Below, one piece after another: positions 52,984 through 62,911 of a DNA stretch of 64,000 bases. The stretch is taken from assembly GCF_005281345.1 (NCBI RefSeq), contig NZ_SZXJ01000064.1, forward strand, positions 21,797 to 85,796, in the 5' to 3' direction. The position numbers were made by a program, and so were the translations under genes. Each line of letters opens with the position of its first letter. Within the stretch, counting starts at the first letter, position 1. The notes beneath the pieces were generated by a model. That model made no database searches. It worked only from the letters and a program-made list of their open reading frames with translations, and was not told where the DNA came from. This stretch comes from Citrobacter sp. wls619. GTDB taxonomy: Bacteria; Pseudomonadota; Gammaproteobacteria; Enterobacterales; Enterobacteriaceae.

Positions 52984-53874
52984 GTGGATTTACGCGATCT
53001 GAAAACCTTCCTGCATCTGGCGGAAAGCCGCCATTTTGGCCGCAGCGCGCGGGCGATGCACGTCAGTCCTTCTACGCTTTCCCGGCAGATTCAACGCCTG
53101 GAAGAGGATCTTGGCCAGGCGTTATTTGTCCGTGATAACCGCACAGTCACGCTCACCGAGGCGGGCAAAGAGCTGCGTGTATTTGCCCAACAGACGCTGC
53201 TGCAGTATCAGCAATTACGCCATACCATTGATCAGCAAGGTCCGTCGTTGTCCGGTGAGCTGCATATCTTCTGCTCGGTCACCGCCGCCTATAGCCACCT
53301 GCCGCCGATTCTTGACCGCTTCCGCGCCGAACACCCGTCGGTGGAAATCAAACTCACTACCGGTGATGCCGCCGATGCGATGGATAAAGTGGTCACTGGC
53401 GAGGCTGACCTGGCGATTGCCGGAAAGCCGGAAACGCTGCCCGGGGCGGTTGCCTTCTCGATGCTGGAGAATCTGGCGGTGGTGCTGATTGCCCCGGCAC
53501 TGCCTTGCCCGGTACGCAATCAGATTTCCGTAGAGGAACCTGACTGGTCCACGGTACCCTTTATCATGGCTGACCAGGGGCCGGTTCGCCGCCGTATTGA
53601 GCTGTGGTTCCGCCGTCATAAAATCAGCAATCCTTCAATTTACGCCACGGTGGGCGGTCATGAAGCGATGGTCTCAATGGTGGCACTGGGCTGTGGTGTG
53701 GCGCTGCTGCCGGAAGTGGTGCTGGAAAATAGCCCTGAACCGGTGCGCAACCGCGTGATGATTTTAGAACGTAGCGATGAGAAAACGCCGTTTGAGCTGG
53801 GCGTATGCGCACAAAAAAAGCGGCTGCATGAGCCGCTGATTGATGCTTTCTGGAGCTTGCTACCTGGGCACTAA
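52984..53874 (+). CDS. ilvY: LysR-type activator of ilvC
   Basis: IlvY activates ilvC in response to acetolactate or acetohydroxybutyrate and represses itself. The 296-residue protein has an N-terminal LysR helix-turn-helix (H-F-G-R-S-A-R-A-M-H-V-S-P-S-T-L-S-R-Q-I) and an effector domain. The start is GTG at M-D-L-R-D-L-K, as in E. coli, with GGAGA 7-8 bases upstream. It converges on ilvA with a REP unit between them. Confidence 0.96.
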   Translation: MDLRDLKTFLHLAESRHFGRSARAMHVSPSTLSRQIQRLEEDLGQALFVRDNRTVTLTEAGKELRVFAQQTLLQYQQLRHTIDQQGPSLSGELHIFCSVTAAYSHLPPILDRFRAEHPSVEIKLTTGDAADAMDKVVTGEADLAIAGKPETLPGAVAFSMLENLAVVLIAPALPCPVRNQISVEEPDWSTVPFIMADQGPVRRRIELWFRRHKISNPSIYATVGGHEAMVSMVALGCGVALLPEVVLENSPEPVRNRVMILERSDEKTPFELGVCAQKKRLHEPLIDAFWSLLPGH

Positions 53875-53909
53875 TGCCGGTAGCGGCACAAGCGCCTTAT
53901 CCGGCCTAC
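53875..53909. repeat. REP unit covering the ilvA stop
   Basis: ATGCCGGTAGCGGC...GCCTTATCCGGCCTAC is a REP unit that begins right after the ilvY stop and includes the ilvA stop codon (53906-53908) on the other strand. Confidence 0.75.
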
Positions 53910-55450
53910 CCTGCCAGAAAGAACCTGAACGCAGGGTTATGACTCTCATCATGGCAGTCGTAGCCCAGTTCATTTAGTCGCGTTTCGAAATCAGGTTCAT
54001 GTTCACCCAGTTCAAACGCCGCCAGAACACGGCCGTAGTCAGTTCCATGACTGCGATAGTGGAACAATGAAATATTCCAGTGCGTACCCAGCGTATGCAG
54101 GAACTTCAGCAGCGCCCCCGGCGATTCCGGGAATTCGAAGCTGAACAGCCGCTCCTGCAAGGGTTTTGATGGACGTCCACCGACCATATAGCGCACGTGC
54201 AGTTTTGCCATTTCATCGTCGGAAAGGTCCACCACGCTGTAGCCACCCTCGTTGAGCAACTGGAGGATTTCCTTACGCTCTTCCAGACCGCGACTCAGAC
54301 GTACCCCGACAAAAATACAGGCGTCTTTCGCATCAGCAAAACGGTAGTTAAACTCGGTAACCGAGCGCCCACCCAGCAGTTGGCAGAACTTCAGGAAACT
54401 GCCCTTCTCTTCCGGGATGGTCACTGCCAGTAAGGCTTCACGTTGCTCCCCCAACTCGCAGCGTTCAGAAACGTAGCGCAGGCCGTGGAAATTAACGTTA
54501 GCGCCGGAAAGCACATGCGCCAGACGCTCGCCGCGAATATTGTGCTGGGCGATGTATTTTTTCATTCCCGCCAGCGCCAGCGCCCCGGAAGGCTCCGCCA
54601 CCGCACGTACATCCTCGAACAGGTCTTTCATTGCCGCGCAGATAGCATCACTATCGACGGTGATAATGTCATCGAGATACTCCTGGCACAGACGGAAGGT
54701 TTCATCACCAATGCGTTTCACCGCCACGCCTTCAGCAAAAAGACCGACACGCGGGAGATCCACCGGATGACCCGCATCCAGCGCCGCTTTCAGGCAGGCA
54801 GAATCTTCAGCTTCCACGGCAATCACTTTGATTTGTGGCATCAGCTGTTTGATCAGCACTGCGACACCGGCGGCCAGACCACCGCCGCCGACCGGTACAA
54901 AAACGCGATCAAGATGGGCATCCTGCTGCAGTAACTCCAGCGCCAGCGTACCTTGCCCGGCAATCACCATAGGGTGATCGAACGGCGGGACCCAGGTAAA
55001 GCCCTGCTGTTGCGACAGCTCAATTGCTTTGGCTTTGGCTTCATCAAAGTTCGCCCCGTGCAGCAATACTTCGCCACCGAAACCGCGCACGGCATCGACT
55101 TTGATATCAGCGGTAGCCGTCGGCATGACAATCAGCGCTTTCACACCTAAACGCGCAGAGGAGAACGCCACGCCCTGGGCATGGTTTCCTGCTGATGCAG
55201 TGATTACGCCATGCGCTTTCTGCGCTTCAGTCAGTCCCGCCATCATGGCATAGGCTCCGCGCAGCTTGAAACTGTGCACGGGCTGTCGGTCTTCGCGTTT
55301 CACCAGAATGACGTTATCGAGGCGCGAAGAGAGCTTGTCCATTTTTTGTAGCGGTGTGACCTGCGCCGCTTCGTACACCGGCGCACGCAGTACCGCTCTG
55401 AGATATTCAGCACCTTCCGGCGTGCCGGACAGGGGTTGAGAATCCGCCAT
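53906..55450 (-). CDS. ilvA: Threonine deaminase, biosynthetic
   Basis: IlvA deaminates threonine to 2-oxobutyrate, the committed step to isoleucine, and is inhibited by isoleucine. The 514-residue enzyme has a PLP domain with Lys62 in H-S-F-K-L-R-G and a G-G-G-G-L glycine loop, then two C-terminal ACT-like regulatory domains. I start at M-A-D-S-Q-P-L-S; two codons precede it in frame. It is the last gene of ilvGMEDA, 5 bases after ilvD. Confidence 0.98.
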   Translation of the reverse strand: MADSQPLSGTPEGAEYLRAVLRAPVYEAAQVTPLQKMDKLSSRLDNVILVKREDRQPVHSFKLRGAYAMMAGLTEAQKAHGVITASAGNHAQGVAFSSARLGVKALIVMPTATADIKVDAVRGFGGEVLLHGANFDEAKAKAIELSQQQGFTWVPPFDHPMVIAGQGTLALELLQQDAHLDRVFVPVGGGGLAAGVAVLIKQLMPQIKVIAVEAEDSACLKAALDAGHPVDLPRVGLFAEGVAVKRIGDETFRLCQEYLDDIITVDSDAICAAMKDLFEDVRAVAEPSGALALAGMKKYIAQHNIRGERLAHVLSGANVNFHGLRYVSERCELGEQREALLAVTIPEEKGSFLKFCQLLGGRSVTEFNYRFADAKDACIFVGVRLSRGLEERKEILQLLNEGGYSVVDLSDDEMAKLHVRYMVGGRPSKPLQERLFSFEFPESPGALLKFLHTLGTHWNISLFHYRSHGTDYGRVLAAFELGEHEPDFETRLNELGYDCHDESHNPAFRFFLAG

Positions 55451-55455
55451 GGTCA

Positions 55456-57306
55456 TTATCCCCCGAGTTTCGATTTATCGCGCACCGCACCTTTGTCCGC
55501 GCTGGTAGCCAGGCTGGCGTAGGCGCGCAGTGCAAAGGAGACCTGACGCTGACGATCTTTTGGCGTCCAGGCTTTGTCACCACGAGCTTCCTGCGCTTCA
55601 CGGCGCGCAGCGATTTCCGCATCACTCAGTTGCAGTTGAATGCCACGATTCGGGATATCGATGGCAATCATGTCGCCATCTTCGATAATCGCGATATTAC
55701 CGCCGCTGGCCGCTTCCGGTGAAACGTGACCGATAGAGAGGCCCGAAGTACCGCCAGAGAAACGGCCATCGGTTATCAGCGCACAGGCCTTGCCCAGACC
55801 CATCGATTTCAGGAAGGTGGTTGGGTAAAGCATTTCCTGCATCCCTGGTCCGCCTTTCGGCCCTTCATAGCGAATTACCACCACGTCGCCGGCAACCACT
55901 TTGCCGCCAAGAATAGCCTCAACCGCATCGTCCTGGCTTTCATAGACTTTTGCCGGGCCGGTGAATTTCAGGATGCTGTCATCCACGCCTGCGGTTTTCA
56001 CGATGCAGCCGTTTTCCGCGAAGTTACCGTACAACACAGCCAGGCCGCCGTCTTTGCTGTAGGCGTGTTCCAGCGAGCGGATACAACCTTCGGCACGATC
56101 GTCATCCAGCGTATCCCAACGGCAGTCCTGCGAGAACGCCTGGGTGGTACGGATGCCGGCCGGGCCTGCGCGGAACATCTTTTTCACCGCGTCATCTTTG
56201 GTCAGCACCACGTCATACCGATCGAGCGTTTGCGGCAGCGTCAGACCCAACACGTTTTTCACGTCACGGTTCAGCAGGCCTGCTCTGTCCAGTTCGCCTA
56301 AAATGCCCAGTACGCCGCCCGCACGGTGCACGTCTTCCATATGATATTTCTGCGTACTCGGCGCCACTTTACACAACTGCGGGACTTTGCGGGACAGCTT
56401 GTCGATGTCACTCATAGTGAAGTCGATTTCGGCTTCCTGCGCTGCCGCCAGCAGATGCAGAACGGTGTTGGTGGAGCCGCCCATCGCGATATCCAGGGTC
56501 ATGGCGTTTTCAAACGCCGCCTTGCTGGCAATGTTGCGCGGCAGAGCGGAAGCGTCATCCTGCTCATAATAGCGTTTGGTCAGCTCGACGATACGCGAAC
56601 CGGCATTGAGAAACAGTTGCTTACGGTCAGCGTGAGTCGCCAGCAGCGAACCATTACCCGGCTGCGACAGGCCCAGCGCTTCGGTCAGACAGTTCATCGA
56701 GTTGGCGGTGAACATCCCCGAGCAGGAGCCGCAAGTCGGACAGGCGGAACGCTCAACCTGTTCGCTTTGTGAGTCGGAGACTTTCGGGTCCGCGCCCTGA
56801 ATCATCGCATCAACGAGGTCGAGCTTGATGATTTGGTCAGAAAGCTTGGTTTTCCCGGCTTCCATCGGGCCACCGGAAACAAAGATCACCGGAATATTCA
56901 GGCGCAAAGAGGCCATTAACATCCCGGGGGTGATTTTGTCGCAGTTGGAGATGCAGACCATCGCATCGGCACAGTGGGCGTTAACCATGTACTCGACCGA
57001 ATCGGCAATCAGCTCGCGCGACGGCAGTGAATACAGCATGCCCCCGTGGCCCATGGCAATTCCGTCATCCACAGCAATGGTGTTGAACTCTTTTGCCACG
57101 CCGCCTGAGGCTTCGATTTGTTCGGCAACCAGTTTACCGAGATCGCGCAGGTGGACATGACCCGGCACAAACTGGGTAAAGGAGTTCACCACAGCGATAA
57201 TCGGTTTACCGAAGTCGTCATCGGTCATCCCGGTGGCGCGCCACAATGCGCGGGCACCCGCCATATTACGGCCATGGGTGGTGGTGGCAGAACGATACTT
57301 AGGCAT
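55456..57306 (-). CDS. ilvD: Dihydroxy-acid dehydratase
   Basis: IlvD dehydrates dihydroxy acids to the 2-oxo acids of valine and isoleucine using a 4Fe-4S cluster. The 616-residue length equals E. coli IlvD. Cluster-ligand candidates lie in [10 protein letters not shown] and [10 protein letters not shown]. It is separated from ilvE upstream by 158 bases that hold an ERIC element, and from ilvA downstream by 5 bases. Confidence 0.98.
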   Translation of the reverse strand: MPKYRSATTTHGRNMAGARALWRATGMTDDDFGKPIIAVVNSFTQFVPGHVHLRDLGKLVAEQIEASGGVAKEFNTIAVDDGIAMGHGGMLYSLPSRELIADSVEYMVNAHCADAMVCISNCDKITPGMLMASLRLNIPVIFVSGGPMEAGKTKLSDQIIKLDLVDAMIQGADPKVSDSQSEQVERSACPTCGSCSGMFTANSMNCLTEALGLSQPGNGSLLATHADRKQLFLNAGSRIVELTKRYYEQDDASALPRNIASKAAFENAMTLDIAMGGSTNTVLHLLAAAQEAEIDFTMSDIDKLSRKVPQLCKVAPSTQKYHMEDVHRAGGVLGILGELDRAGLLNRDVKNVLGLTLPQTLDRYDVVLTKDDAVKKMFRAGPAGIRTTQAFSQDCRWDTLDDDRAEGCIRSLEHAYSKDGGLAVLYGNFAENGCIVKTAGVDDSILKFTGPAKVYESQDDAVEAILGGKVVAGDVVVIRYEGPKGGPGMQEMLYPTTFLKSMGLGKACALITDGRFSGGTSGLSIGHVSPEAASGGNIAIIEDGDMIAIDIPNRGIQLQLSDAEIAARREAQEARGDKAWTPKDRQRQVSFALRAYASLATSADKGAVRDKSKLGG

Positions 57307-57335
57307 GCTTGATTAACTCCCGTCTGTCTTTCCCC

Positions 57336-57447
57336 CGCTTACTTCACGCCGCAGGTGCGTTGACTGCCTCGCTCACCCCAGTCACTTACTACAGTAAGCT
57401 CCTGGGACTTGCTGCGTTGCCGTCTTCCTGCAACATGAATTATTTTG
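57336..57447. repeat. ERIC element inside the ilv operon
   Basis: CTTCACGCCGCAGGTGCGTT, then CGCTCACCCCAGTCACTTAC, then AGTAAGCTCCTGGGA, GCCGTCTTCCTGCAAC and GAATTATTT match the ERIC consensus almost end to end. It sits between ilvE and ilvD, within one transcription unit, so it is transcribed and could be a processing site. Confidence 0.9.
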
Positions 57448-57464
57448 GGGAAATATTAATTTTG

Positions 57465-58394
57465 TTATTGGTTTACTGAATCCAACCAGCCGTATTTATC
57501 TTCTGTTTCACCGGTGAAGAGGCCAAAGAAGGCTTGCTGGATACGTTTGGTGACTGGACCGCAGCGGCCTTCACCGACCTGAATACCATCAACGCTGCGT
57601 ACTGGTGTGATTTCCGCCGCAGTGCCGGACATGAACACTTCGTCAGCCAGGTACAGCGATTCGCGGGAAAGTACCTGCTCACGCACTTCGATATCGAGAT
57701 CTTTCGCCAGCTTGATGATCGCGTCACGGGTGATGCCTGGCAGCGCGGAAGAGGTAAACGGCGGGGTAAACAGAATGCCGTCTTTAACTTCAAACAGGTT
57801 TTCACCGGCACCTTCGGAGATGTAGCCATTCACGTCCAGCGCAATACCTTCTTGATAACCATGACGACGCGCTTCGCTACCCACCAGCAGCGAAGACAGA
57901 TAGTTGCCACCGGCTTTAGCCGCGGTAGGAATTGTGTTTGGTGCAACACGGTTCCAGGAAGAAACCATGGCATCAATCCCCTGATCCAGAGCATCTGCAC
58001 CGAGGTAAGCCCCCCATGGGAACGCAGCAATAATCACATCCGTGGTGTATCCCGCAGGCGGGTTAACGCCCATACCTACATCGCCAACAAAAACCAGCGG
58101 ACGGATATAGGCGCTGGTCAGATTGTTTTTGCGGATCACCGCGCGGCACGCTTCCATCAGTTCATCAACGCTCTGAGAGACCGGAAAACGATAGATCTTG
58201 GCTGAATCACGCAGACGCTGCATATGTTCGCGATGACGGAACACCACCGGCCCTTTGTGAGAGTCGTAGCAACGGATGCCTTCAAATACAGAAGTACCGT
58301 AATGCAGCGCGTGGGACATCACGTGAACCTTCGCGTCTTCCCAACGAATCATCTCGCCATTAGACCAAATGTAATCAGCTTTTTTCGTCGTCAT
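57465..58394 (-). CDS. ilvE: Branched-chain amino acid aminotransferase
   Basis: IlvE makes isoleucine, valine and leucine (last step) with glutamate as donor. The 309-residue fold-type IV PLP enzyme has the Schiff-base lysine K160 in I-P-T-A-A-K-A-G-G-N-Y and the E-G-A-G-E-N-L-F segment. It follows ilvM after 17 bases and is the third enzyme gene in the operon. Confidence 0.98.
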   Translation of the reverse strand: MTTKKADYIWSNGEMIRWEDAKVHVMSHALHYGTSVFEGIRCYDSHKGPVVFRHREHMQRLRDSAKIYRFPVSQSVDELMEACRAVIRKNNLTSAYIRPLVFVGDVGMGVNPPAGYTTDVIIAAFPWGAYLGADALDQGIDAMVSSWNRVAPNTIPTAAKAGGNYLSSLLVGSEARRHGYQEGIALDVNGYISEGAGENLFEVKDGILFTPPFTSSALPGITRDAIIKLAKDLDIEVREQVLSRESLYLADEVFMSGTAAEITPVRSVDGIQVGEGRCGPVTKRIQQAFFGLFTGETEDKYGWLDSVNQ

Positions 58395-58411
58395 TTTTCT
58401 TCCTTTTGCGC

Positions 58412-58675
58412 TCAGGCGCGGATTTGTTGTGATGTGGTTGTGCTCTGGCAGATAGCAACGTGTGCAACATCTACCAGTTTACTTAACTGACTAAACAGTA
58501 AGTCGACCGACCGGGGGCTGGCAACGGTCAATTCGATATTTATATTCTGCGCATCGCTGGCGGCTTCCATATTCATGGAGCACACCTGAAAACCACGATG
58601 GCGTACCACGCGTAAAACACGTTCTAACGTTTCCGGATTGAAACGAGCCTCAACGGCGACCTGATGTTGCATCAT
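58412..58675 (-). CDS. ilvM: Acetolactate synthase II small subunit
   Basis: IlvM is the 87-residue ACT-domain subunit needed for activity of acetolactate synthase II, which is not inhibited by valine. It overlaps ilvG by 4 bases (ATGA), which couples the two subunits in translation. Confidence 0.97.
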   Translation of the reverse strand: MMQHQVAVEARFNPETLERVLRVVRHRGFQVCSMNMEAASDAQNINIELTVASPRSVDLLFSQLSKLVDVAHVAICQSTTTSQQIRA

Positions 58676-60318
58676 GATAATTTCTCCAGCATTTCTGAGT
58701 TGCTGGCACCTGGTGGTACCAGAGGCCAGACATTCTCAAGTTCGTCGATTGAGACATGAAGCAAGTATGGCCCCTCACTGTTCAGCATAGTGTCGAGGGC
58801 CGCTTCAACCTGGTCTTTACGGGTGATATGTTGACCTGGGATGCCGAATGCGCTGGCCAACATGAGGAAATCGGGGTTATCGGTAAGGGTGGTTTCGCTA
58901 TAACGTTCCTGAAAAAACAACTGCTGCCATTGTCGAACCATACCTAACCGTTGGTTGTCGAGTAAGACGATCTTCAACGGCAATTGCTTGCGTTTTACGG
59001 TGCCCAGCTCCTGTACATTCATCATGAAGGAACCGTCACCGGAGATACAGATTACCGTATCATTCGGGCGAGCTACCTGTGCGCCAACCGCGGCAGGTAA
59101 ACCAAAGCCCATCGTTCCCAGCCCGCTGGAAGTAATGAAATTTTCCGGGCGGGTGTAGGTCATATGCTGTGCCGACCACATCTGATGCTGGCCAACATCC
59201 GTTGTAACAACGCTATCCGCAGGTTTACGGTCCGACAGTTGTTTTAACAACAACGGCGCATAGATGGCCTCACCCGGATGGTCGTAGCGCCAGGTATGCT
59301 CTGCGCGCAGTTCTGCACTGTGCTGACGCCAGGCGTCAACGTTCAGAGGTTGTTGTAATGCCGGTAACAGTGTATTTAAATCGCCCTGTAACGCTACGTG
59401 CGCCTGGCGCAGTTTGTTCATCTCAGCCGGATCGATATCCATGTGGATCACGCTGGCATTCGGAGCGAATGTGTTCAGCTTGCCAGTCACCCGGTCATCA
59501 AAACGTGCCCCGACAGCGATCAGTAAGTCGCATTCCTGCACCGCAAAATTCGCCGCCTTGGTTCCGTGCATCCCCAGCATTCCCAGGTAATACGGATAAT
59601 CAGCGTCAACTGCGCCCAGACCTTTCAGCGTACAAGCGACCGGTAATTGGGTCAGCGCGATAAATTCACGCAGGGCAGGAACCGCCTGCGCCATACCAAC
59701 GCCGCCCCCTACGTACAGGATTGGTTTTTGCGCCTGCGCCAGCATGTTACGCGCCTGCTCAACGTCAGCATGAGGGAATGCAGCCGCATCTTCTACGGTC
59801 GTGAAATACGGCTCCAGCGTACCGCTGGCTAACTGGATATCTTTCGGGATATCAACCAGAACCGGACCCGGACGACCGGAATTCGCCACGTTGAAAGCTT
59901 CCGCCATGATACGCGGCAGCTCTTCCAGTGACTGGACCAGGAAGCTATGTTTGGTGCAGGACAGCGACATACCCAGCACGTCCACTTCCTGAAACGCATC
60001 GGTTCCGATGAATGGTGCAGCAACCTGGCCGGTGATGGCCACAACAGGAACTGAATCTAACAGCGCATCAGCAAGACCCGTAATCAGGTTGGTAGCACCT
60101 GGACCGGAAGTGGCGATGCATACACCGGTTTTACCTGTAGAGCGGGCATAGCCAATAGCCGCCATCGCCGCGCCCTGCTCGTGTCGGCACAACAGGTGCT
60201 CTACGCCGCCGTCATACAATGCATCGTAAACCGGCATAATTGCGCCACCGGGATAACCAAAGACGGTTTTAACCCCTTGTGCACGCAACGCATGTACCAC
60301 CCACTGTGCCCCATTCAT
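58672..60318 (-). CDS. ilvG: Acetolactate synthase II large subunit, intact
   Basis: IlvG condenses pyruvate with pyruvate or 2-oxobutyrate, using ThDP and FAD. The 548-residue frame is uninterrupted, in contrast to the frameshifted E. coli K-12 allele. The ThDP glutamate E47 in C-R-H-E-Q-G-A-A, the G-D-G-S-F-M-M-N diphosphate/Mg site and the FAD domain are present. It starts 2 bases after the ilvX stop and is controlled by ilvL attenuation. Confidence 0.98.
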   Translation of the reverse strand: MNGAQWVVHALRAQGVKTVFGYPGGAIMPVYDALYDGGVEHLLCRHEQGAAMAAIGYARSTGKTGVCIATSGPGATNLITGLADALLDSVPVVAITGQVAAPFIGTDAFQEVDVLGMSLSCTKHSFLVQSLEELPRIMAEAFNVANSGRPGPVLVDIPKDIQLASGTLEPYFTTVEDAAAFPHADVEQARNMLAQAQKPILYVGGGVGMAQAVPALREFIALTQLPVACTLKGLGAVDADYPYYLGMLGMHGTKAANFAVQECDLLIAVGARFDDRVTGKLNTFAPNASVIHMDIDPAEMNKLRQAHVALQGDLNTLLPALQQPLNVDAWRQHSAELRAEHTWRYDHPGEAIYAPLLLKQLSDRKPADSVVTTDVGQHQMWSAQHMTYTRPENFITSSGLGTMGFGLPAAVGAQVARPNDTVICISGDGSFMMNVQELGTVKRKQLPLKIVLLDNQRLGMVRQWQQLFFQERYSETTLTDNPDFLMLASAFGIPGQHITRKDQVEAALDTMLNSEGPYLLHVSIDELENVWPLVPPGASNSEMLEKLS

Positions 60319-60320
60319 AG

Positions 60321-60371
60321 TTACATCCCCGCCGTAAATCTTGAGAAACAGAATTTTATGCTACCGTTCAC
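60321..60371 (-). CDS. ilvX: Small protein IlvX, GTG start
   Basis: A 16-codon ORF (GTG start, TAA stop) encodes [16 protein letters not shown]. It follows a strong GAGGAG site by 6 bases and ends 2 bases before the ilvG ATG. E. coli IlvX, M-N-N-S-T-K-F-C-F-S-R-F-R-T-G-N by memory, has the same length and core. Its end contains GGCGGGG, which could serve as the ilvG ribosome site, so translation may be coupled. Function is unknown. Confidence 0.88.
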   Translation of the reverse strand: MNGSIKFCFSRFTAGM

Positions 60372-60401
60372 TTTCTGCTCCTCGTGTCTGTTTTTAAGGT
60401 C

Positions 60402-60433
60402 AAAAAAAACCCCCGGACCTTTCGGTGCGGGGG
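60402..60433 (-). terminator. ilvL attenuator (leader terminator)
   Basis: The minus strand has CCCCCGCACC, a GAAA loop, GGTCCGGGGG and then eight T. This is the attenuator hairpin between ilvL and ilvX/ilvG. It forms when leader translation is fast, that is when Ile, Val and Leu tRNAs are charged. Confidence 0.97.
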
Positions 60434-60457
60434 TCTTAGTTCGTTAAGGCTTGTTTT

Positions 60458-60556
60458 CTAAGCCTTTCCTCGTCCAAGTGCAGCCCCGCACGGTGGGATA
60501 ATAATCACCACCACGCTAATCACGACCAGGCTAATCACTCGTAGAAGGGCTGTCAT
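60458..60556 (-). CDS. ilvL: ilv operon leader peptide
   Basis: The 32-residue leader M-T-A-L-L-R-V-I-S-L-V-V-I-S... has 15 regulatory residues among 32 (6 Val, 5 Ile, 4 Leu), then P-P-C-G-A-A-L-G-R-G-K-A. Ribosome stalling at these codons prevents the attenuator at 60402-60433 from forming. The sequence matches E. coli IlvL. An in-frame frame extends 29 codons upstream but is not used in the known system. Confidence 0.97.
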   Translation of the reverse strand: MTALLRVISLVVISVVVIIIPPCGAALGRGKA

Positions 60557-60601
60557 TTTTGTATTTTCTTGCATCTTGTTCGAAGGAATGCCTAAAGAGT
60601 T

Positions 60602-60630
60602 ACCATAGAATTTGCGAATAGCACAAGATA
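60602..60630 (-). promoter_or_regulatory. ilvL promoter region
   Basis: The minus strand has TATGGT at 60607-60602 as the -10 box, with a poorly defined -35 (ATCTTGTGC region) and a very AT-rich upstream tract (60635-60720) where E. coli has an UP/IHF-bound DNA-supercoiling-sensitive element. The rest of 60557-60909 holds this region and the yifB promoter; no gene is visible in it. Confidence 0.55.
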
Positions 60631-60909
60631 TTTTTGTTTTCATTTTTCTGACGCTGTTAACGGTTTAGATAAATACCGTTGTTTTTTATACAAAAAATAT
60701 AAAATGAAAATATTTCACGTTTCAGCACATCAGCACAACCTGCGATCCCTTTCCTCGGCACACTCATACGCATTTGCGAGCGAGATTCCAGACATGGCGC
60801 AAGCGATTCCTGATTACACAAAAACACAGGAATAAGCATCTAAAAACATCAATTATGCAGAATCTTGCCGATATCTATTGCGACATAATATTCCTATCAG
60901 GAGGGGGTT

Positions 60910-62430
60910 ATGTCACTATCGATTGTTCACACACGCGCCGCACTCGGCGTGAATGCACCTGCCATTACCATCGAGGTACATATCAGCAATGGCCTGCCTG
61001 GTTTAACCATGGTGGGGTTACCTGAAACGACGGTGAAAGAGGCTCGCGATCGGGTACGCAGCGCAATTATTAATAGCGGGTATGAATTCCCGGCCAGGAA
61101 GATAACCATCAACCTGGCTCCGGCTGACCTCCCCAAAGAAGGGGGACGATATGATTTACCTATCGCTGTTGCGCTTCTGGTCGCTTCTGAGCAGCTTACA
61201 ACCCATAATCTCGATACCTATGAGCTGGTAGGCGAATTAGCGCTTACAGGCGCTTTACGCGGCGTTCCAGGCGCTATATCAAGCGCAACCGAAGCGATTC
61301 GTGCAGGCCGTCAAATCATTGTCGCTAAAGAGAATGCCGCAGAGGTTGGCCTAATACACGGTGAAGGGTGCCTGATTGCCGATCACCTGCAGGCGGTATG
61401 CGCATTCCTGGAAGGAAAGCATGATTTAGACAAACCGCAATCTGCAGACTTTACCGCCGAACCTTCACCAGAGGATCTCAGTGATGTCATCGGTCAGGAA
61501 CAGGGTAAACGGGGGCTGGAGATCACCGCCGCTGGTGGTCACAACCTCCTGTTTATCGGCCCACCTGGGACGGGCAAGACCATGCTGGCCAGCCGCCTCA
61601 GAGGACTGCTCCCTCCACTTAGCAACGATGAGGCGCTGGAAAGTGCAGCGATCCTCAGTCTGGTCAATTCCGATACGATACAAAAACAGTGGAAGCAACG
61701 CCCTTTTCGTTCTCCCCATCACAGTGCTTCATTAACCGCAATGGTGGGGGGTGGTTCTATTCCCGCACCGGGAGAGATCTCTCTGGCGCATAACGGCATA
61801 CTGTTTCTGGATGAATTACCTGAGTTTGAGCGACGCACGCTGGATGCACTACGTGAGCCTATTGAGTCCGGACAGATCCATTTGTCCCGCACGCGGGCTA
61901 AAATAACCTATCCGGCGCGTTTTCAACTGATTGCTGCTATGAATCCTAGCCCAACGGGCCATTACCAGGGGAACCATAACCGCTGCAGTTCAGAACAGAC
62001 GCTGCGTTATCTTAATCGACTATCAGGACCTTTTCTTGACCGCTTTGATCTCTCCCTCGAAATCCCCTTGCCACCCCCCGGCATACTCAGCCAGAACGCA
62101 GTGAAAGGAGAAGACAGCGCTACGGTAAAACAACGTGTTCTGGCAGCTCGGGAACGTCAATACCAGCGGCAAAATAAGTTAAATGCGCATCTGGACAGTC
62201 AGGATATACATAAGTTTTGCATGCTTCGCAGTGATGATGCGCACTGGCTTGAGGACACCTTAGCGCGTCTTGGATTGTCCATCCGCGCCTGGCTACGCCT
62301 GATAAAAGTCGCACGTACCATTGCGGATATTGAACAGTGCGACCATATCACCCGCCAGCACTTGCAGGAGGCCGTTGCTTATCGGGCGATAGACAGGTTA
62401 TTAATTCACCTGCAGAAATTACAGGCATAA
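60910..62430 (+). CDS. yifB: YifB/ComM-family Mg-chelatase-like ATPase
   Basis: A 506-residue protein of the YifB/ComM family, with an N-terminal Lon-like ChlI domain, a AAA+ ATPase domain (P-loop G-P-P-G-T-G-K-T at 217-224, F-L-D-E-L-P-E-F) and a C-terminal helical domain. The ComM orthologue in Vibrio is a branch-migration helicase needed for natural transformation; in enterobacteria the role is less clear. A strong AGGAGGGGG site precedes the ATG. It is divergent from the ilv operon and converges on maoP. Confidence 0.95.
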   Translation: MSLSIVHTRAALGVNAPAITIEVHISNGLPGLTMVGLPETTVKEARDRVRSAIINSGYEFPARKITINLAPADLPKEGGRYDLPIAVALLVASEQLTTHNLDTYELVGELALTGALRGVPGAISSATEAIRAGRQIIVAKENAAEVGLIHGEGCLIADHLQAVCAFLEGKHDLDKPQSADFTAEPSPEDLSDVIGQEQGKRGLEITAAGGHNLLFIGPPGTGKTMLASRLRGLLPPLSNDEALESAAILSLVNSDTIQKQWKQRPFRSPHHSASLTAMVGGGSIPAPGEISLAHNGILFLDELPEFERRTLDALREPIESGQIHLSRTRAKITYPARFQLIAAMNPSPTGHYQGNHNRCSSEQTLRYLNRLSGPFLDRFDLSLEIPLPPPGILSQNAVKGEDSATVKQRVLAARERQYQRQNKLNAHLDSQDIHKFCMLRSDDAHWLEDTLARLGLSIRAWLRLIKVARTIADIEQCDHITRQHLQEAVAYRAIDRLLIHLQKLQA

Positions 62431-62453
62431 AAAAAGGGCTTACGCCCTTTTTT
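62429..62453. terminator. Bidirectional terminator between yifB and maoP
   Basis: AAAAAAAGGGC, a TTAC loop and GCCCTTTTTT are almost perfectly symmetrical, so each strand ends in a U-tract. The element ends both convergent genes. Confidence 0.95.
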
Positions 62454-62454
62454 A

Positions 62455-62793
62455 TTAATCATCAGATTCGGTGTAATCTTCCGCACCTTCTACCTGAGGT
62501 TTCCCGCCAGACAGAGTGTGGAAACGTTTCGGACGTTTAATCCGCGTCATGTACTTGGACCACACACGTTCAGCTTCAGTAACCGGTTCGCGTTCACCGC
62601 GGCATACCGCAACAAACAATTTTTCTTCTTCAGTTACTGGCTCACGTTTGCCCAGATCCAGCTCGTTGAAGGCATAGCCATGACGCTCAAGCAGCTGTGC
62701 CTCTTTAATGGTGAAATCACCATGACGGGAGAATCCGCGGGGGTAATATTTATTGTCGAAATATCGATTAGTCGTCGTAAAGCTTTCCGCCAT
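62455..62793 (-). CDS. maoP: Ori macrodomain protein MaoP (YifE)
   Basis: A 112-residue cytosolic protein of the YifE/DUF413 family. In E. coli, MaoP with the nearby site maoS organises the Ori macrodomain of the chromosome. The sequence has the characteristic [15 protein letters not shown] start region and R-G-E-R-E-P repeats. The gap 62794-62911 to divergent hdfR would contain maoS; I could not identify that site without its published sequence. Confidence 0.95.
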   Translation of the reverse strand: MAESFTTTNRYFDNKYYPRGFSRHGDFTIKEAQLLERHGYAFNELDLGKREPVTEEEKLFVAVCRGEREPVTEAERVWSKYMTRIKRPKRFHTLSGGKPQVEGAEDYTESDD

Positions 62794-62911
62794 CCTGCAC
62801 GCTCCTAATTCTTTGGCCGAGCTATTTATGGCGCGGAGTATTAGTTACGCTTGACAGAGCGTCAAACAAAAGATTTAAATCATCACGACAAATAATTTTA
62901 TGGAGCGCGTT

